DNA of 17,284 bases from Ephemerocybe angulata (lineage: Eukaryota > Basidiomycota > Agaricomycetes > Agaricales > Psathyrellaceae). The notes beneath the pieces are model-generated. The model searched no databases, was not told the origin of the DNA, and saw only the letters and a list, made by a program, of their open reading frames with translations. Position numbers and translations under genes: made by a program. Positions 17,111-17,284 of this stretch are shown here, piece by piece; position 1 is the first letter of the stretch; every line of letters begins with the position of its first letter. The DNA is taken from NCBI GenBank assembly GCA_013368325.1, contig JAACJK010000214.1, positions 1 through 17,284 on the forward strand, in the 5' to 3' direction.

Positions 17111-17284
17111 TTAATTTAATATATTAATTAAATTGCAGGGCCTAATTTTTTTTGTTACAAAAAAATAAGCCCAGTTAATATATTGTATAGTATATGCTCT
17201 AGTTAATTAAAAAAAAAAAACAAGCAATATTTATATTTACATCTCTTTTATATTTATAAACTTTTTGTATATATTTATTTGTTT
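17111..17284. other. AT-rich spacer upstream of rns
   Basis: No gene is visible. It holds one GGGC-ended A/T hairpin (17138-17172) about 30 bases upstream of the rns 5' end, then poly-A and A/T-rich sequence to the window end. Any rns promoter would be expected here, but no known consensus could be picked out. Confidence 0.6.
17138..17172 (+). repeat. GGGC-ended A/T hairpin outside the inverted repeat
   Basis: GGGCCTAATTTTTTTT faces ACAAAAAAATAAGCCC. It belongs to the same family as 7250-7279 and 5369-5402 and contains GTTAC at its tip, as the centre-flanking element does. Its place just upstream of rns is the only instance in the non-duplicated part of the window. Confidence 0.8.

Overview
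The window is a piece of AT-rich fungal mitochondrial DNA. It carries a mitochondrial small-subunit rRNA (rns), mitochondrial-type tRNAs, the complex I gene nad4, and a protein-primed family B DNA polymerase gene (dpo) of the kind found on linear fungal mitochondrial plasmids. An in-frame UGA at an expected Trp position in dpo, present in both copies, fits genetic code 4. Segments of rns closely resemble the binding sites of the classic fungal mt-SSU primers MS1 and MS2. I cannot fix the lineage. Acceptor stems are fully paired, so there is no sign of the 5' tRNA editing of some chytrids.

The dominant structure is a giant inverted repeat. Bases 1-7872 (left arm) are repeated as the reverse complement in 7962-15793 (right arm), around an 89-base unpaired centre (7873-7961). 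Read inwards on the left, each arm holds: the 3' end of rns; tRNA-Ala(UGC), tRNA-Gly(UCC), tRNA-Leu(UAA) and tRNA-Ile(GAU); dpo; a spacer of about 1.1 kb with GC-rich hairpins; then, on the opposite strand, nad4 and tRNA-Cys(GCA). dpo and nad4 meet tail to tail. Only the right arm continues past the repeat, into the rest of a full-length rns (minus strand, to about 17110) and a short upstream spacer. The left arm runs off the window edge, so the outer limit of the repeat is not visible.

The two arms differ mainly by small insertions and deletions, many in homopolymers. The differences are reciprocal: a break in dpo, nad4 or a tRNA on one arm is usually intact on the other. Between them the arms support an uninterrupted dpo and nad4, so neither arm looks like the decayed copy. 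This is what two noisy reads of one locus would give, either a fold-back read or assembly, or a read through a hairpin-ended linear mtDNA. A true inverted duplication with poor base accuracy is also possible. As I recall, an inverted nad4 duplication linked to linear plasmid integration has been described in Agrocybe aegerita, so a biological palindrome is not far-fetched.

Functionally, rns and the tRNAs serve mitochondrial translation, nad4 encodes a proton-pumping membrane subunit of complex I, and dpo is a captured plasmid replication gene. Intergenic DNA is packed with short palindromic A/T elements (ATCACTTTTTT / AAAAAAGTGAT and GGCCTAATTTTT types) and a few GC-rich hairpins. Apart from one possible dpo-related fragment just upstream of dpo, I found no other protein-coding gene.
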